From positions 177,802-241,801 of the forward strand of contig JAFLCG010000011.1 of NCBI GenBank assembly GCA_017303635.1: 64,000 nt of DNA. The letters run 5' to 3'. Below, in pieces: positions 31,798 to 40,406 of this stretch; position 1 is the stretch's first letter, and every line of letters begins with the position of its first letter. This DNA is from Anaerolineae bacterium (GTDB lineage Bacteria > Chloroflexota > Anaerolineae > Aggregatilineales > Phototrophicaceae). Below the pieces are notes generated by a model. That model saw only the letters and a list, made by a program, of their open reading frames with translations. It ran no database searches and was not told the DNA's origin. A program made the position numbers and the translations under genes.

Positions 31798-32691
31798 CTA
31801 TTTGAACCCGCTCAACGTGAACCCTTGCACCACCCACCGCTGCATCGCCAGATACACCGCCAGGATCGGCATCACCAGCAGCACCGAAGCCGCCATCTGG
31901 AGGCCCAGGTTGCTCACATTTGCCTGGTTGTACCAGGTCAGGATGATCGGCAGCGTGCGTACATCCTGATCCCGCAGCACGATCAACGGCCACAGATACG
32001 CATTCCATTGACCGATGAAGATGAACACGCAGTACGTCGCCAGTGCGGGCAGAACTTGGGGCATGGCAATACGCAGGAAGATTTGCCATTCTCCTGCGCC
32101 GTCCACCCGCGCCGCGTCCAGCAGATCATCTGGCACATTCCGCATGAACCCCCGCATCAGGAAGATTCCAAACGCATCGAACCAGCTCAGTGCGATCAAT
32201 CCCAGCAGGTTATTGGTCAGGTCGAAGCGCAGCAGAATGAGATACGACGGAATCATCGTCAACTGAAACGGGATCATCAGCGTGGCCAGGATATACGCAA
32301 ACAATAGGCGTTTACCCCGGAAATCAAACTTGGCAAAAACATATCCGAACAACGAGCTTGAAAAACCCAGGGTGAGCACGTTCCCCAGCGCTACCGCAAT
32401 ACTGTTGAAATAGAATCGGCCTAGCGGTAGTGTGTCGTCACTCAGGATGGTTGTGTAGTTGTCGGTCGTGAAGTTCCGCGGGAAAAATGTCGGGTTGACC
32501 ACGTCGACAATCTCGGCATGTTGCTTGAATGAAGCCAGGATAGTCCACGCAAAAGGGATGAGCGTCAGGACTGAACCTAGGATGAGGATCAGGTAGATCG
32601 CACCCTGTCGGCGGCTCAACTGGAAAGAGACTTGGCGGGCAGCTCGCGGTGCTGACCGGGCGACGGTGTAGGGCGTGACTGTGGGTAACAT
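31798..32691 (-). CDS. ABC sugar transporter permease (MalG/UgpE type)
   Basis: 297 residues with six predicted TM helices, first at about 30-52. The cytoplasmic EAA loop is recognisable in DAARVDGAGEWQIFLRIAMPQ. Carbohydrate uptake 1 family. One nt separates it from the partner permease gene upstream. The ATPase of the importer is not in the window; such systems often share one MsmK-like ATPase encoded elsewhere. A 165-nt gap follows before the glycosidase gene. Confidence 0.94.
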   Translation of the reverse strand: MLPTVTPYTVARSAPRAARQVSFQLSRRQGAIYLILILGSVLTLIPFAWTILASFKQHAEIVDVVNPTFFPRNFTTDNYTTILSDDTLPLGRFYFNSIAVALGNVLTLGFSSSLFGYVFAKFDFRGKRLLFAYILATLMIPFQLTMIPSYLILLRFDLTNNLLGLIALSWFDAFGIFLMRGFMRNVPDDLLDAARVDGAGEWQIFLRIAMPQVLPALATYCVFIFIGQWNAYLWPLIVLRDQDVRTLPIILTWYNQANVSNLGLQMAASVLLVMPILAVYLAMQRWVVQGFTLSGFK

Positions 32692-32692
32692 C

Positions 32693-33916
32693 TTAGTACT
32701 CCCATCGCGTGCGGAGCAGCCGGGTTTGCGCCAGTGTCAGCAGTGCCACCACGCCGAACATGACCACCGAGATCGCCGCTGCCCAGCCCATCCGCTCGAA
32801 GCGGAAGGCGCTTTCGTAAATATCCAGCACCAACACCCTGGTTTGACCCACCCGGCCCGGCCCGCCTTGCGTCATCACCTGGATCAGATCAAACACTTGG
32901 AAAGAGGAGATCACCGTCAGAACCGATGTGACCAGTAGGGTGGGGCGGAGTAGCGGGAGAGTCACGTTCCAGAAAACTTGCCAGGGTCCAGCCCCGTCTA
33001 CCCGCGCAGCATCTTTCATCTCATCCGGGATGGCTTGCAGCGCCGCAATAAAGATCACCAGGTTGTAACCAAAGTCTTTCCATAGATACGCGATGACCAC
33101 CGCCACCATCGCTGTTGGGATGCCCAGGATGGTCGCCCGCTGATCTTGGAGCCAGGACACGCCCGGTATGCCCACCGCCTCCAACCCCTGGTTGAGCAAG
33201 CCGTAATTGGCGTTGAAGATGTAGCCCCACATGACGGCCACTCCGACCGACGAGGTGACCACCGGCAGGAAGAAGATGGTTCGGAAAGCCGTCTTTAGGA
33301 TCGGGTGAACGGACTCGATCATGACCGCCAGCGGGATCGTAATCAGGAAATTCAGGGGCAGCACCAGCGCCGTGAACAACAGCGTATTGCCCATACTGTT
33401 CTGGAAGATGCGCCCATCCCGTCCTGAACCATCAATCATTTGCTGGAAGTGCTGTAAACCCACGAACGGATTATCGCCTCCCAGTCCCAGGATCGGGCCA
33501 CCGGCATTGCGCGGACTATAGTCAAAGAAGGCTAGCGCAATCGCCCAAAGCAGCGGGAAAATGCTCAGGGTCAGCAGGTAAAACAGAAACGGTGTCATAG
33601 TTCCTGCGACGAAGCCTCTGGTGCGGATACCCGGCTGAACCGTAGGTTTGATCCACCACCATAATGGCACTAAGGCCAGCAGCGCCCCGACCAGGCTCAA
33701 CCCGCCGGCCCACCATTGGGAAAACGGTTCGAGCAGAAGGATGATGAGCCGCCCCGCTGCCTGTCCCCCGACGATGCCGACGAACAAGCCGATGAGTGCA
33801 CCTTGCCAGGGATTGCGCTGTTTGCGCTCCCAGACCAGCGGCGTGATTCCGCTTCCCAGTACAGCTCCAATCATGAGCCAGTACAGGGAATAAGCCTCCA
33901 GGTTGAGGGGCTGCAT
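32693..33916 (-). CDS. ABC sugar transporter permease (MalF/UgpA type) with extra N-terminal membrane domain
   Basis: 407 residues, about 100 longer than the usual 290-310. The extra N-terminal part has about three TM helices (about residues 8-95) and glycine-rich segments such as GIVGGQAAGR, before the standard permease with the EAA loop DAARVDGAGPWQVFWNVTLPL. The extension does not resemble the MalF P2 loop. It could be a fused small membrane protein; the role is unknown. Pairs with the next permease and the binding protein at 34678. Confidence 0.92.
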   Translation of the reverse strand: MQPLNLEAYSLYWLMIGAVLGSGITPLVWERKQRNPWQGALIGLFVGIVGGQAAGRLIILLLEPFSQWWAGGLSLVGALLALVPLWWWIKPTVQPGIRTRGFVAGTMTPFLFYLLTLSIFPLLWAIALAFFDYSPRNAGGPILGLGGDNPFVGLQHFQQMIDGSGRDGRIFQNSMGNTLLFTALVLPLNFLITIPLAVMIESVHPILKTAFRTIFFLPVVTSSVGVAVMWGYIFNANYGLLNQGLEAVGIPGVSWLQDQRATILGIPTAMVAVVIAYLWKDFGYNLVIFIAALQAIPDEMKDAARVDGAGPWQVFWNVTLPLLRPTLLVTSVLTVISSFQVFDLIQVMTQGGPGRVGQTRVLVLDIYESAFRFERMGWAAAISVVMFGVVALLTLAQTRLLRTRWEY

Positions 33917-33963
33917 GAAGGTTTACCTTTATGTCGATTGCAAACAAATGTTGTTGCACGGAT

Positions 33964-34240
33964 AGGACTTACGCACTTCAGCGGCACTTGTAGGTGCGCA
34001 CGGCTGTTAACCTAAGGAGTCATACCCGTTCCGATCTGTTGTGACGTCCATTGTCGGAGCCATACACCCTCTGCCAGCCCCTTTAGTGGGCTTGTCTTCA
34101 CTGGAGCCGGACGTTTTAACGTCTGGCGCGTCTTAAGTACAACGGTGTTGTTGTAGGGGCGGATTATGCCGAAGGCACGAAGGCACGAAGGCACGGAGGC
34201 AGTCTGCGCCCGTATATCCGCCCCTGCCTGCGTGAGTCCA
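33964..34240. repeat. TIR element with GGACTTACGCA ends, carrying families A and B
   Basis: Left end AGGACTTACGCA (33964-33975) and right end TGCGTGAGTCCA (34229-34240) form an inverted pair with 10 of 12 matches. Inside are a degenerate family A unit (33989) and a family B unit (34152-34224) whose loop has expanded by three GAAGGCAC-type steps. An 81-bp relative is at 45027-45107. No transposase: MITE-like. Confidence 0.65.
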
Positions 34241-34260
34241 GCAGTCCCTATGTCGGCTGG

Positions 34261-34307
34261 AAAATCGGAACATATGTTCCGATTTTTGCTCAATGTTCAG
34301 GTAGAAT
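34261..34307 (+). promoter_or_regulatory. Palindrome-promoter module, copy 2
   Basis: Perfect palindrome CGGAACATATGTTCCG, with AAAAT/ATTTT flanks, then 19 nt to the -10-like TAGAAT (34302-34307). The core GAAC-N4-GTTC is also the core of the Bacillus-type LexA box. No gene reads away from it on the plus strand. Confidence 0.5.
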
Positions 34308-34341
34308 GTATGCAACAGGCCTTATGCAAACGCCGCATGTT

Positions 34342-34557
34342 CTAGGGGAGGATTGAGGCACGGAGGCAGTCTGTGCCCGTATATCCTCCCATGACCGCTC
34401 GCACGAACATCCATGCCGCTACACCCGATGTTGGACAAAAAGGGCTGTCCAATCTCTCTAATCTGTCCAGAACGTCCAATCGGCTTGGCCTTACATCAAA
34501 CACCGCATGATGTGAGGGCGGATGATGCCGGAGTCAGTCGGTGTCCGTACATCCGCT
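34342..34557. repeat. Two further family B repeats in variant form
   Basis: Copies at 34342-34390 (TAGGGGAGGATTGAGGC ... CCGTATATCCTCCC) and 34511-34557 (GAGGGCGGATGATGCC ... CCGTACATCCGC). The stem changes are compensatory: GGGAGGAT faces ATCCTCCC, GGGCGGAT faces ATCCGC. That supports selection for the stem. Confidence 0.7.
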
Positions 34558-34677
34558 TGTCCCTGCGAAAGGTACCGGACAATCTCTCCGTCATCCACGG
34601 CGGCAGTCGAGGGCGTAGCCACCAAAGATGTTTTGGCCGCCGCCGTCGCCGCCGCCGCAAAAGCCGAACGTCCCGCT

Positions 34678-35937
34678 CTAAGCCCCCGCGTTAGCATCCT
34701 CGTTGATGATCTGCGCGGTTTCTTCGACCGTCAGCACGCCTTGGAGCATATCCAGCACCGTCGGGTAGATGATGTCGTAGTACAGCAGGTCACGGTCAGG
34801 CAGGCTGCCCAGGAAGCGCCCGTATTCCAGATTCGGCAGGATACTTTCCAGCCACGGTTGGACGCTCAGTAGTTCGGTCTTGGCTGCCTCATCGGCCACA
34901 ATCGCCCGCAGTGCCGGGATGGTCTTGGACTGCATATTCCAGGCCAGGGCGTTCTCTTGGTTGTGGGCAGCAAAGTTGATGAAATCCCAGGCGATAGCGC
35001 TGTTCGGGCTGCTGGCGGAAGCGGTCAAACCCCAACCGGAGTCAGCGACAAACGTTGGGTCTTCCCCGACAGATGGCATCCGGGCATACCCGAAGCTGCC
35101 AAAATCGGGATAGTCTGCGCTGATGCCCGTCGCCCACGGTCCGATCAGTACAATTGCGGATTGACCGGCGAAGAAGGCGCTGCCGCCCCAGTTAGCCGAG
35201 TCATTGAACAGCACCGGATCGACGACCCCTGCGCTCACCAGATCCATCATCTGCTGCAGGGTAGCGCGGGACTCTTCAGTATCCAGGTTGTAGGTTCCAT
35301 CATCATTCAGGTAGGAACCACCGCGCTGCAGAATGCCGGACATAAAGAAGTGGGCGATGGCATCAGCGTTGGTGAAGTGGAAGCCTGCCACCGTCATCGA
35401 ACCGTCATCGCCAGTGGTGGTCAGCGCTTGGGCATCCGCGATCAATTCATCCCAGGTGGCCCAGTTCGGTGGGTAGGCGCGTCCCGCTGCCTCAAACTGG
35501 CTCTGATTCACCAGCACCCCGCCGTATTCCAGGTTGAATTCCTGGGGAGCGCCGTAGATGGTGTCGTTGCAGATGTAACCGCCCATGGTGGCGTCGTAGA
35601 AATCTGCCGGGTTTAGATCAATGGAGTCGGGTTTGGGGGCTAAGCGATCACTGTAGCTGCACACCCAGCTCCCGAACAGCGCCAAAATATCGGCTTCGTC
35701 CCCGGCGGGCAGGGCCGTCTGCAAGGTCTGGATGTACAGGCTGTATTCAAAGGTCTCCATCTCAATCGTGACATTCGGGTTAGCCGCTTCATAGGCATCA
35801 ATCAGTGCCTGGGTCGACGCATTAAAATTCGATTCTTGGTGCGCCCACAGCTTGAGGGTTACGGGATCCTGGGCAGCTACCATGCCGATACTGGTCAAAA
35901 GGACGGCCAAAAGGACTAAAGGCAAAACACGTTTCAT
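34678..35937 (-). CDS. ABC sugar transporter substrate-binding protein
   Basis: 419 residues from ATG 35937 (AAGGAG ribosome site). Signal peptide MKRVLPLVLLAVLLTSIG ending in AAQ; no lipobox Cys. Extracellular solute-binding family 1 fold: LKLWAHQESNFNASTQALIDAYEAANP is split between the usual first strand and helix, and VLIGPWATG and DSGWGLTA follow. Its permeases are downstream on the same strand after a repeat-filled gap. The bound sugar is probably an aminosugar oligomer if the locus interpretation holds. Confidence 0.94.
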   Translation of the reverse strand: MKRVLPLVLLAVLLTSIGMVAAQDPVTLKLWAHQESNFNASTQALIDAYEAANPNVTIEMETFEYSLYIQTLQTALPAGDEADILALFGSWVCSYSDRLAPKPDSIDLNPADFYDATMGGYICNDTIYGAPQEFNLEYGGVLVNQSQFEAAGRAYPPNWATWDELIADAQALTTTGDDGSMTVAGFHFTNADAIAHFFMSGILQRGGSYLNDDGTYNLDTEESRATLQQMMDLVSAGVVDPVLFNDSANWGGSAFFAGQSAIVLIGPWATGISADYPDFGSFGYARMPSVGEDPTFVADSGWGLTASASSPNSAIAWDFINFAAHNQENALAWNMQSKTIPALRAIVADEAAKTELLSVQPWLESILPNLEYGRFLGSLPDRDLLYYDIIYPTVLDMLQGVLTVEETAQIINEDANAGA

Positions 35938-35953
35938 CAGAAGACTCCTTAAA

Positions 35954-37006
35954 TTATCCAGCCGATACACCATTGGATAACCGAACGACTGTCTCCAGAT
36001 TCGTCGGTCGATCTGGATTAAGCCCTTTGCTCAACGACCGTGCGAACGCCATCATCTGCCCAAACGGCAGATACAGCACGTTTCGCAGCGGTTCACTGAC
36101 ACCCGACTGAAAGGTAATATCTGCATCTTGTTCACCCAGCGTGATGACTTGTCCACCCAGCGCTCGCATCTCATTCACGACCGCCATCTCATGCTCGCGT
36201 TGTGCGTCGGAGAGCAGCGCGAAAATCAGTGCTCCTGGTGTCACCATGGACATCGGCCCATGCCGGAATTCCATGAAGTGGAAGGGCTCGCTGTGGGTGA
36301 GGGACATTTCTTTCATCTTCAGGCTGAGCTCGGAGGCGATGCCGTACCGTGCGCCTGATCCCAGAAAATAGAAGCGATCCAGTTGGGTAGAACGTCCCAA
36401 TTGCTGTGCTTTTTCAAGCTGTTGTTGAAGGATCTGTTCCCCGGCTCCCGGTAATCTGTTGAGTGCTTCATATGCGGCCTCATCACCGTTCGCCGCCAGG
36501 ATCAGCCCTACCACACCTAAGTACAGCACGCTCCAGGCACGAGTTTGTGCCACGCTATCTTCTCGGCCCGCCTCCAGCACCAGGTTGTAGTCTCCTGCCG
36601 TTGCCAGCGCCTTATCCGGGTAGCAGGAGAGGGTCAGTACCGCTCCGTTGGCTTGTTGGTGAAAGCTATCTACTGCATGCAGTGTCTCGGTGGTTTCTCC
36701 GGAACGGCTGATCGCTACCAGCAGCGTTCGCTGTTTTGCCGGGTAAGCCGCCGCTGGGTTGAGCCATACTTCGGAGGCCGGTAAGCCGCGTGCCGGAGTC
36801 CCCGTTATCTGCTGGAAAAGGGAGGCTGCTGCCAGCGCCAGATAGTAGGTGGAGCCGCAGCCTGTGAAGAGCACCGACTCGTACTGCCCCGCGGTGTAGA
36901 ACTGGCGCAGCGAACTGTGTTGTTCACGCAGTTTGCCCAGCGTTTGACGCCAGGCGTCGGGTTGAGAATGGATTTCAGTTTGTGTATAAGTTCCGGCAGC
37001 GATCAT
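35954..37006 (-). CDS. Double-SIS-domain protein (AgaS / GlmS C-terminal / NagB-II type)
   Basis: 350 residues with two SIS domains: the first with FTGCGSTYYLALAAA and AISRSGETTETL, the second with FLGSGARYGIASELSLKMKEM, EFRHGPMSMV and the terminal KGLNPDRPTNL. The glutaminase half of GlmS is absent, so it is a stand-alone isomerase/deaminase, as in AgaS (galactosamine-6-P) or NagB-II (glucosamine-6-P). Sits between binding protein and amidohydrolase genes. Supports an aminosugar role for the locus. Which hexosamine is not decidable here. Confidence 0.9.
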   Translation of the reverse strand: MIAAGTYTQTEIHSQPDAWRQTLGKLREQHSSLRQFYTAGQYESVLFTGCGSTYYLALAAASLFQQITGTPARGLPASEVWLNPAAAYPAKQRTLLVAISRSGETTETLHAVDSFHQQANGAVLTLSCYPDKALATAGDYNLVLEAGREDSVAQTRAWSVLYLGVVGLILAANGDEAAYEALNRLPGAGEQILQQQLEKAQQLGRSTQLDRFYFLGSGARYGIASELSLKMKEMSLTHSEPFHFMEFRHGPMSMVTPGALIFALLSDAQREHEMAVVNEMRALGGQVITLGEQDADITFQSGVSEPLRNVLYLPFGQMMAFARSLSKGLNPDRPTNLETVVRLSNGVSAG

Positions 37007-37024
37007 GTGATCCTCACTGGCGTG

Positions 37025-38071
37025 CTAGCTGTGCTTTGGTAAAAGAATGCGCTCCGCATTCTGAAAGTAGACTTTCTGTAAGACCTCATCCGGTAGGTAC
37101 AGGCCGTAAATTGACCAGCGTCCCTGTCCGGGAATCGGGGATGTCCCATAGTTGAAATACTCGTCATCGGTTTCTAGAAAACGGTAGTAAAGGCGGTACG
37201 CATCCAGATCCGGGCTGGCATCTGTGCCGAATAGAATGCGGTCAGCATACTGGAGGAAGAATCGCCGGGTGGAGTAGGGCTGCCGCCCCAATTCGGCGAT
37301 GCGGGCGCTGAAATCAACGTAGAAATTCGGGCAGCGATCCAGTAATGTGCTCACCCAACCTAGGTTTTCGGCGTAACAGCCGACGTGCGCCCCGATGAAC
37401 GTCGTTTGCGGATGCTGTGCGACCAGATTCGCCAGTCCATTCATGATGCTCATGAATGAAGGAAAGGGCGGACTGGGGAATTGCCAGTCCGGATGAGCGT
37501 GCAGTTCTTCCCATCGTTCATTTGTTTGGTCGACCGGGTCGAAGAAGGCGACCGGATCAGCCACATGGATCAGCACTGGTAACCCAAGTTCCCCGGCAGT
37601 TGACCACAGTGGCTCAAGCCGTCGGTCATCAATCGCGACCAGTGCGCCGTGCTCATCCCGCACATGCAGGCCAAATGGCTTCCAGATTTTAAGGCCTTGT
37701 GCGCCCCACCGGGCTTGCTCGCGCAGGCGTTCCGCTGCCCACTCGCCAAAACGCGGGCCATGAGTGCTCCATTGCGACCAGTCCACCCCACCAAATACCT
37801 GAAACTGGTCGGGTGCTGCGGCTTTGAAGTGATCAAGGTGTCGCTGCAGGATGTCCTCACCCCACCCGCCATCCAGATCAACGTACATTCGTACTTGGGC
37901 TTCATCCAGTAAATCCAGTAGCTGGCTTACCGGACGTTTGTCCCAGCCACCTCCGAACGGTTCTGCCAGATGGTTATGTGCATCAATCACCGGGAACCGC
38001 GGCTTATCCACCCGCGTTGTCTTGGTGACGAGTTTTGGAATAGGGGTGTAATCTGTCAAGAGTAAGCTCAT
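37025..38071 (-). CDS. Amidohydrolase (amidohydrolase-2 family TIM-barrel)
   Basis: 348 residues. Metal and catalytic motifs: DAHNHL (HxH), LIHVAD, GAHVGCYAENL and FGTDASPD with the final Asp. This is the family of decarboxylases and lactonases such as 2-pyrone-4,6-dicarboxylate hydrolase. It is not a typical N-acetylglucosamine-6-phosphate deacetylase, which belongs to another branch, though a deacetylase or lactonase step would suit the pathway. Nineteen nt upstream of the SIS gene on the same strand. Confidence 0.9.
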   Translation of the reverse strand: MSLLLTDYTPIPKLVTKTTRVDKPRFPVIDAHNHLAEPFGGGWDKRPVSQLLDLLDEAQVRMYVDLDGGWGEDILQRHLDHFKAAAPDQFQVFGGVDWSQWSTHGPRFGEWAAERLREQARWGAQGLKIWKPFGLHVRDEHGALVAIDDRRLEPLWSTAGELGLPVLIHVADPVAFFDPVDQTNERWEELHAHPDWQFPSPPFPSFMSIMNGLANLVAQHPQTTFIGAHVGCYAENLGWVSTLLDRCPNFYVDFSARIAELGRQPYSTRRFFLQYADRILFGTDASPDLDAYRLYYRFLETDDEYFNYGTSPIPGQGRWSIYGLYLPDEVLQKVYFQNAERILLPKHS

Positions 38072-38088
38072 AATTGCTATATACCTGA

Positions 38089-38294
38089 TGAGTTTTGACG
38101 ACCATGTTCAATAATGAACATTGCATAGACATTCCCTGCTCTGGCTCCCCTCTCCCCGCCGCGCCGTCTTCGGCGGACGGCGGAGTTGGGAGAGGGGCTG
38201 GGGGTGAGGGCTGCTGGGACATCCGTATATCCGCCCCTCTGCCCATTCCGATTTTACCTGTCAAATCTTATTAGAGGCGCAGCCGTGCACCCGG
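38089..38294. repeat. Nested repeat: family B/A composite interrupted by a CCCCTCTCCCC hairpin element
   Basis: Left flank CCTGATGAGTTTTGACGACC matches 30533-30552, and right flank CCGTATATCCGCCC...CCTGTCAAATCT matches 30604-30650. The family B left arm and loop expected between them are replaced by a hairpin element (about 38139-38215) with CCCCTCTCCCCGCC and GGGAGAGGGGCTGGGGG arms. Ends in a degenerate family A unit (38271-38294). Confidence 0.75.
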
Positions 38295-38309
38295 TTGATC
38301 GAACGAAAC

Positions 38310-39119
38310 TCAGCTAATCAGTGTGACGATACCTGCTTGATTGAGCGCATCCACGAACTCTGCTGGTGTTTGACTATCCGTGATGAACATCTGAATGGCT
38401 TTCAGCGGAGCCAGAAACACCGGTGCGATCCGCCCACACTTGGTATGGTCAGCCACCAGGATCGCTTGCCGGGCTGCCCGCAGAATCGCTCGATCAGTTT
38501 GCGCTTCTGGCAGGTAATCATTGGTCAACCCTTCGTGAATATCGAGCGCCCGTACACCGATAAACACTTTGTCGAGCCTGAACTCGCGCAGCGCCTGCTC
38601 AGTCAGATGCCCAATGAAGGACATCTCGCTGGGGCGTAGTTCGCCACCGAGTCCCAGTACCGTGACCCCCTTGGCCCCGGCCAGCGCATTCATGACCAGC
38701 AATGAATTGGTGATAACCGTCAGGCCGGTTCTGCTGTGTAACTGATGGGCGATTTCGACCACGGTGGTGCCGCTGCCCAGGAAGACCGTTTCCCGGTCAT
38801 TGATGAGGCTGGCAGCGCGTGCGCCAATCCGACGCTTTTCATCCGCCTGCACCGCTGATCGGAGCGAGAGTGGCGGTTCCGGTGGTGCCTTGCGGAGGGC
38901 AACTGCTCCCCCATGGACTCTTTCCAGCTTGCCTTCCTGCGCCAACACTTCCAGATCGCGCCGCGCCGTTGCCAGACTGATGGCGAATTGATCGCACACC
39001 TGGGTAATGGATACCCGCTGTTGGCGTTCCACATAGCGCAGGATCGCGTCCTGCCGGTCAAATGGCGAAAGGGGTTGTTGCATCATCAATCGACTCGGCC
39101 TACTGCTGGAATCGCTCAT
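38310..39119 (-). CDS. DeoR-family transcriptional regulator
   Basis: 269 residues from ATG 39119; starts at 39140 (TTG) or 39089 are possible. N-terminal winged helix-turn-helix (FDRQDAILRYVERQQRVSITQVCDQF, here in two pieces around VERQQ, then RRDLEVLAQEGKLERVHGGA) and a C-terminal DeoR sensor domain (GSGTTVVEIA, DKVFIG). Such regulators usually repress sugar operons and are released by a phosphorylated sugar. It heads the sugar locus and most likely controls it. AgaR-like function is suggested by the SIS gene. Confidence 0.93.
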   Translation of the reverse strand: MSDSSSRPSRLMMQQPLSPFDRQDAILRYVERQQRVSITQVCDQFAISLATARRDLEVLAQEGKLERVHGGAVALRKAPPEPPLSLRSAVQADEKRRIGARAASLINDRETVFLGSGTTVVEIAHQLHSRTGLTVITNSLLVMNALAGAKGVTVLGLGGELRPSEMSFIGHLTEQALREFRLDKVFIGVRALDIHEGLTNDYLPEAQTDRAILRAARQAILVADHTKCGRIAPVFLAPLKAIQMFITDSQTPAEFVDALNQAGIVTLIS

Positions 39120-39258
39120 TGATACTTCACAGCGTAGCAAAAACGCTCAGGATATAGCAACCATTACGCTGATATTTGATTGAACTGTGATGGGTTAGGT
39201 GACTGTGGGCGGGGATACTTGACTGAAAACGATCAAAAGCGAGCAGGAATAAACGGAC

Positions 39259-39287
39259 CTCGTGGGAGGATAGGAGCCTCCCACGAG
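39259..39287 (-). terminator. Hairpin terminator after the DUF917/HyuA operon
   Basis: Stem CTCGTGGGAGG / CCTCCCACGAG with a 7-nt loop, 13 nt after the stop of the last DUF917 gene. The T run is weak, so it may also act as an mRNA stabiliser. Confidence 0.65.
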
Positions 39288-39299
39288 AATCAGCTCGGC

Positions 39300-40382
39300 T
39301 TAACTGAAGCGTTGCTCAACCGGCACGTAGTCGGTTTCGTAACCAAAGTAACGTGGGCCGACCACTTTCAATGCCGCCTCTGTACGCCAATGACGATGAC
39401 ATGGCATTCCCAGAACCATCACCCGGAAGCCATACCGCAGTTGTTCGGTCGTGATCGGCTCGCCGGTATCTTCTTCAACCATCGTAATCAGGTCGGGGAC
39501 ACTGGCGATGATCGTGCCATCTTTCTCGGCCATCAGGTTCTCATTCTGGAACTGAATTTTCATGATGCTGCCTGCATCTGCGCCGATGCCTTCCAGGAGA
39601 GCTTCGCCGCGTGCGAACCCTGCCACCGTGCGCCGCTGGACATCCGTCAGTTTGCCGTGAAAGATCACGAAACCGTTGGTGACTCGTTGAATCGCTTCGA
39701 TGGGGTTGGTATGTGCTGCGCGCGCTTCGCGGATGGCTTTGCCTATCGTCTCCGCCAGACTCATGGTCCCGTGAACCGCGGCTTCTTTTTGCTGTGCGCC
39801 GCTGGAGGCGTAACAGGCGATATGTGCCGTCGCGCCCATATTGACCGCAATGCTGCGGGCGAAGGTTTCCATCCAGCGGTTGTCGATGGTTGCCAGCACG
39901 GCGCTGTTACCTTTTTCGTCGGCCATCGTAAAAGGGGTAGCCGTGATGCCAAACAGGTTATGAGTGACCATCTGGATTTCGGGGAAGGCCCGGCCCATAC
40001 CGTCCAGATCAATCAGGGGCATTCGCAGCCGTGCAGCCAGGGTGATCGGAATAGTGGAATTAATGCCACCTGCTTCAATCGAGTAAATATACTTGATCGG
40101 CTTGCCCAGGTAGCTCTGCACAGCATTAAAAGCCTGAACACATTCGTCACCACCCGGCATCTTCTCGACCATGACCGTGGGCGCACCCATCATGGCGATG
40201 CTCACTGACCATTCGTCATCGGGTACTTCATCCACGCTGACCAGTTCAACCGGGCCATGCTCGCGGATTGACTGTTGAGCCATTAATTTGCCAATGTACG
40301 GATCACCGCCGCCGCCTGTTCCGAGCACGGCTGCGCCGAGCGCAATATCATCTACTTCCTGAATGCCAATCATGCGGCTCAT
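39300..40382 (-). CDS. DUF917 family protein (S-methyl-thiohydantoin desulfurase domain), paralog 2
   Basis: 360 residues. Starts with a conserved GAAVLGTGGGGDPYIG glycine-rich motif and ends with MVLGMPCHRHWRTEAALKVVGP. The family often sits beside HyuA-type ATPases and is linked to hydantoin-like or S-methyl-thiohydantoin compounds. It is a diverged paralog of the adjacent gene and is probably a partner subunit. Cytoplasmic; no signal or TM. The reaction is not known. Confidence 0.9.
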   Translation of the reverse strand: MSRMIGIQEVDDIALGAAVLGTGGGGDPYIGKLMAQQSIREHGPVELVSVDEVPDDEWSVSIAMMGAPTVMVEKMPGGDECVQAFNAVQSYLGKPIKYIYSIEAGGINSTIPITLAARLRMPLIDLDGMGRAFPEIQMVTHNLFGITATPFTMADEKGNSAVLATIDNRWMETFARSIAVNMGATAHIACYASSGAQQKEAAVHGTMSLAETIGKAIREARAAHTNPIEAIQRVTNGFVIFHGKLTDVQRRTVAGFARGEALLEGIGADAGSIMKIQFQNENLMAEKDGTIIASVPDLITMVEEDTGEPITTEQLRYGFRVMVLGMPCHRHWRTEAALKVVGPRYFGYETDYVPVEQRFS

Positions 40383-40406
40383 GCTAAACGCTCCCTGTGC
40401 TCGTGG

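Larger units (their letters stand above)
33917..34677. other. 761-nt intergenic region, no gene recognised
   Basis: Repeat elements as listed, plus a small hairpin TTGGACAAAAAGGGCTGTCCAA-type (about 34432-34453) and a GCC-rich stretch at about 34600-34680. ORFs across it have no protein character. It separates the binding-protein gene from its permeases, so the downstream part may be expressed at a lower level. Confidence 0.6.
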
